This document shows positions 5,668-5,706 of a DNA stretch of 5,706 nt, in pieces; position 1 is the stretch's first letter, and each line of letters starts with the position of its first letter. The position numbers and the translations under genes were made by a program. A model generated the notes under the pieces. That model was not told where the DNA came from. It saw only the letters and a program-made list of their open reading frames with translations, and searched no databases. Source of the DNA: an uncultured Alphaproteobacteria bacterium (lineage in GTDB: Bacteria; Pseudomonadota; Alphaproteobacteria; RF32; CAG-239); assembly GCA_900551585.1 (NCBI GenBank), contig URWU01000109.1, positions 1 through 5,706 of the forward strand, read 5' to 3'.

Positions 5668-5706
5668 GAATCCGTTTTACATATAAAATCGAGAGTTATT
5701 AAAAAT

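Noticed and set aside
5609..5695. CTCTCG and CGAGAG flanking the final promoter as an operator pair
   Set aside because: Six-base matches 75 nt apart are easily found by chance in a window of this size.
1..5706. CRISPR array, tRNA/rRNA gene, transposase, toxin-antitoxin or phage gene
   Set aside because: No regularly spaced repeats, cloverleaf, mobile-element protein or defence-protein motif is visible on either strand.

Overview
This window looks like part of the chromosome of an A+T-rich Gram-negative bacterium, most likely an alphaproteobacterium and possibly host-associated. The evidence is the housekeeping gene order rplY (end only), pth and ychF, together with the style of the Pth protein (a GGGAGGHNGL motif followed by KSID). 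The order rplY-pth-ychF is familiar from Alphaproteobacteria and some Gammaproteobacteria, so the taxonomic call is an inference.

Layout: (1) 1-248 is the 3' end of rplY (ribosomal protein L25, apparently the short form). (2) 241-365 is a roughly 125-nt imperfect palindrome that begins inside the last codons of rplY and contains a terminator-like core. (3) 396-968 is pth. (4) 1048-4317 is a three-gene block foreign to the usual pth-ychF junction: a CatB-like hexapeptide acyltransferase, a two-domain glycosyltransferase (GT2-like GT-A domain plus a GT-D/DUF1792 domain), and a bacterial family 6 glycosyltransferase related to the ABO blood-group transferases. All genes are on the + strand. (5) 4349-4389 is a hairpin with a T-run directly before ychF that covers the ychF ribosome binding site. 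(6) 4393-5502 is ychF. (7) 5503-5706 holds a second palindrome and, further on, a near-consensus sigma-70 promoter pointing out of the window.

How the genes fit together: rplY, pth and ychF serve translation (ribosome, peptidyl-tRNA recycling, ribosome-associated ATPase). The block between pth and ychF encodes at least three sugar-transfer domains and one O-acyl (probably acetyl) transferase, so it most likely decorates a surface glycan such as LPS or capsule. It has no polymerase, flippase or sugar-nucleotide synthesis gene. Each of the three block genes is preceded by a similar promoter-like pattern (TTGTCC or TTGTCT, 16 nt, TAT-rich hexamer), suggesting separately expressed genes rather than one operon.

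The most notable item is the family 6 glycosyltransferase. It carries the bacterial NxN motif in place of DxD and the HDES(H)xN signature of the ABO/alpha-1,3-Gal(NAc) transferases, raising the possibility of a host-like blood-group-type glycan. All functional calls are from reading the sequence; no database search was run.
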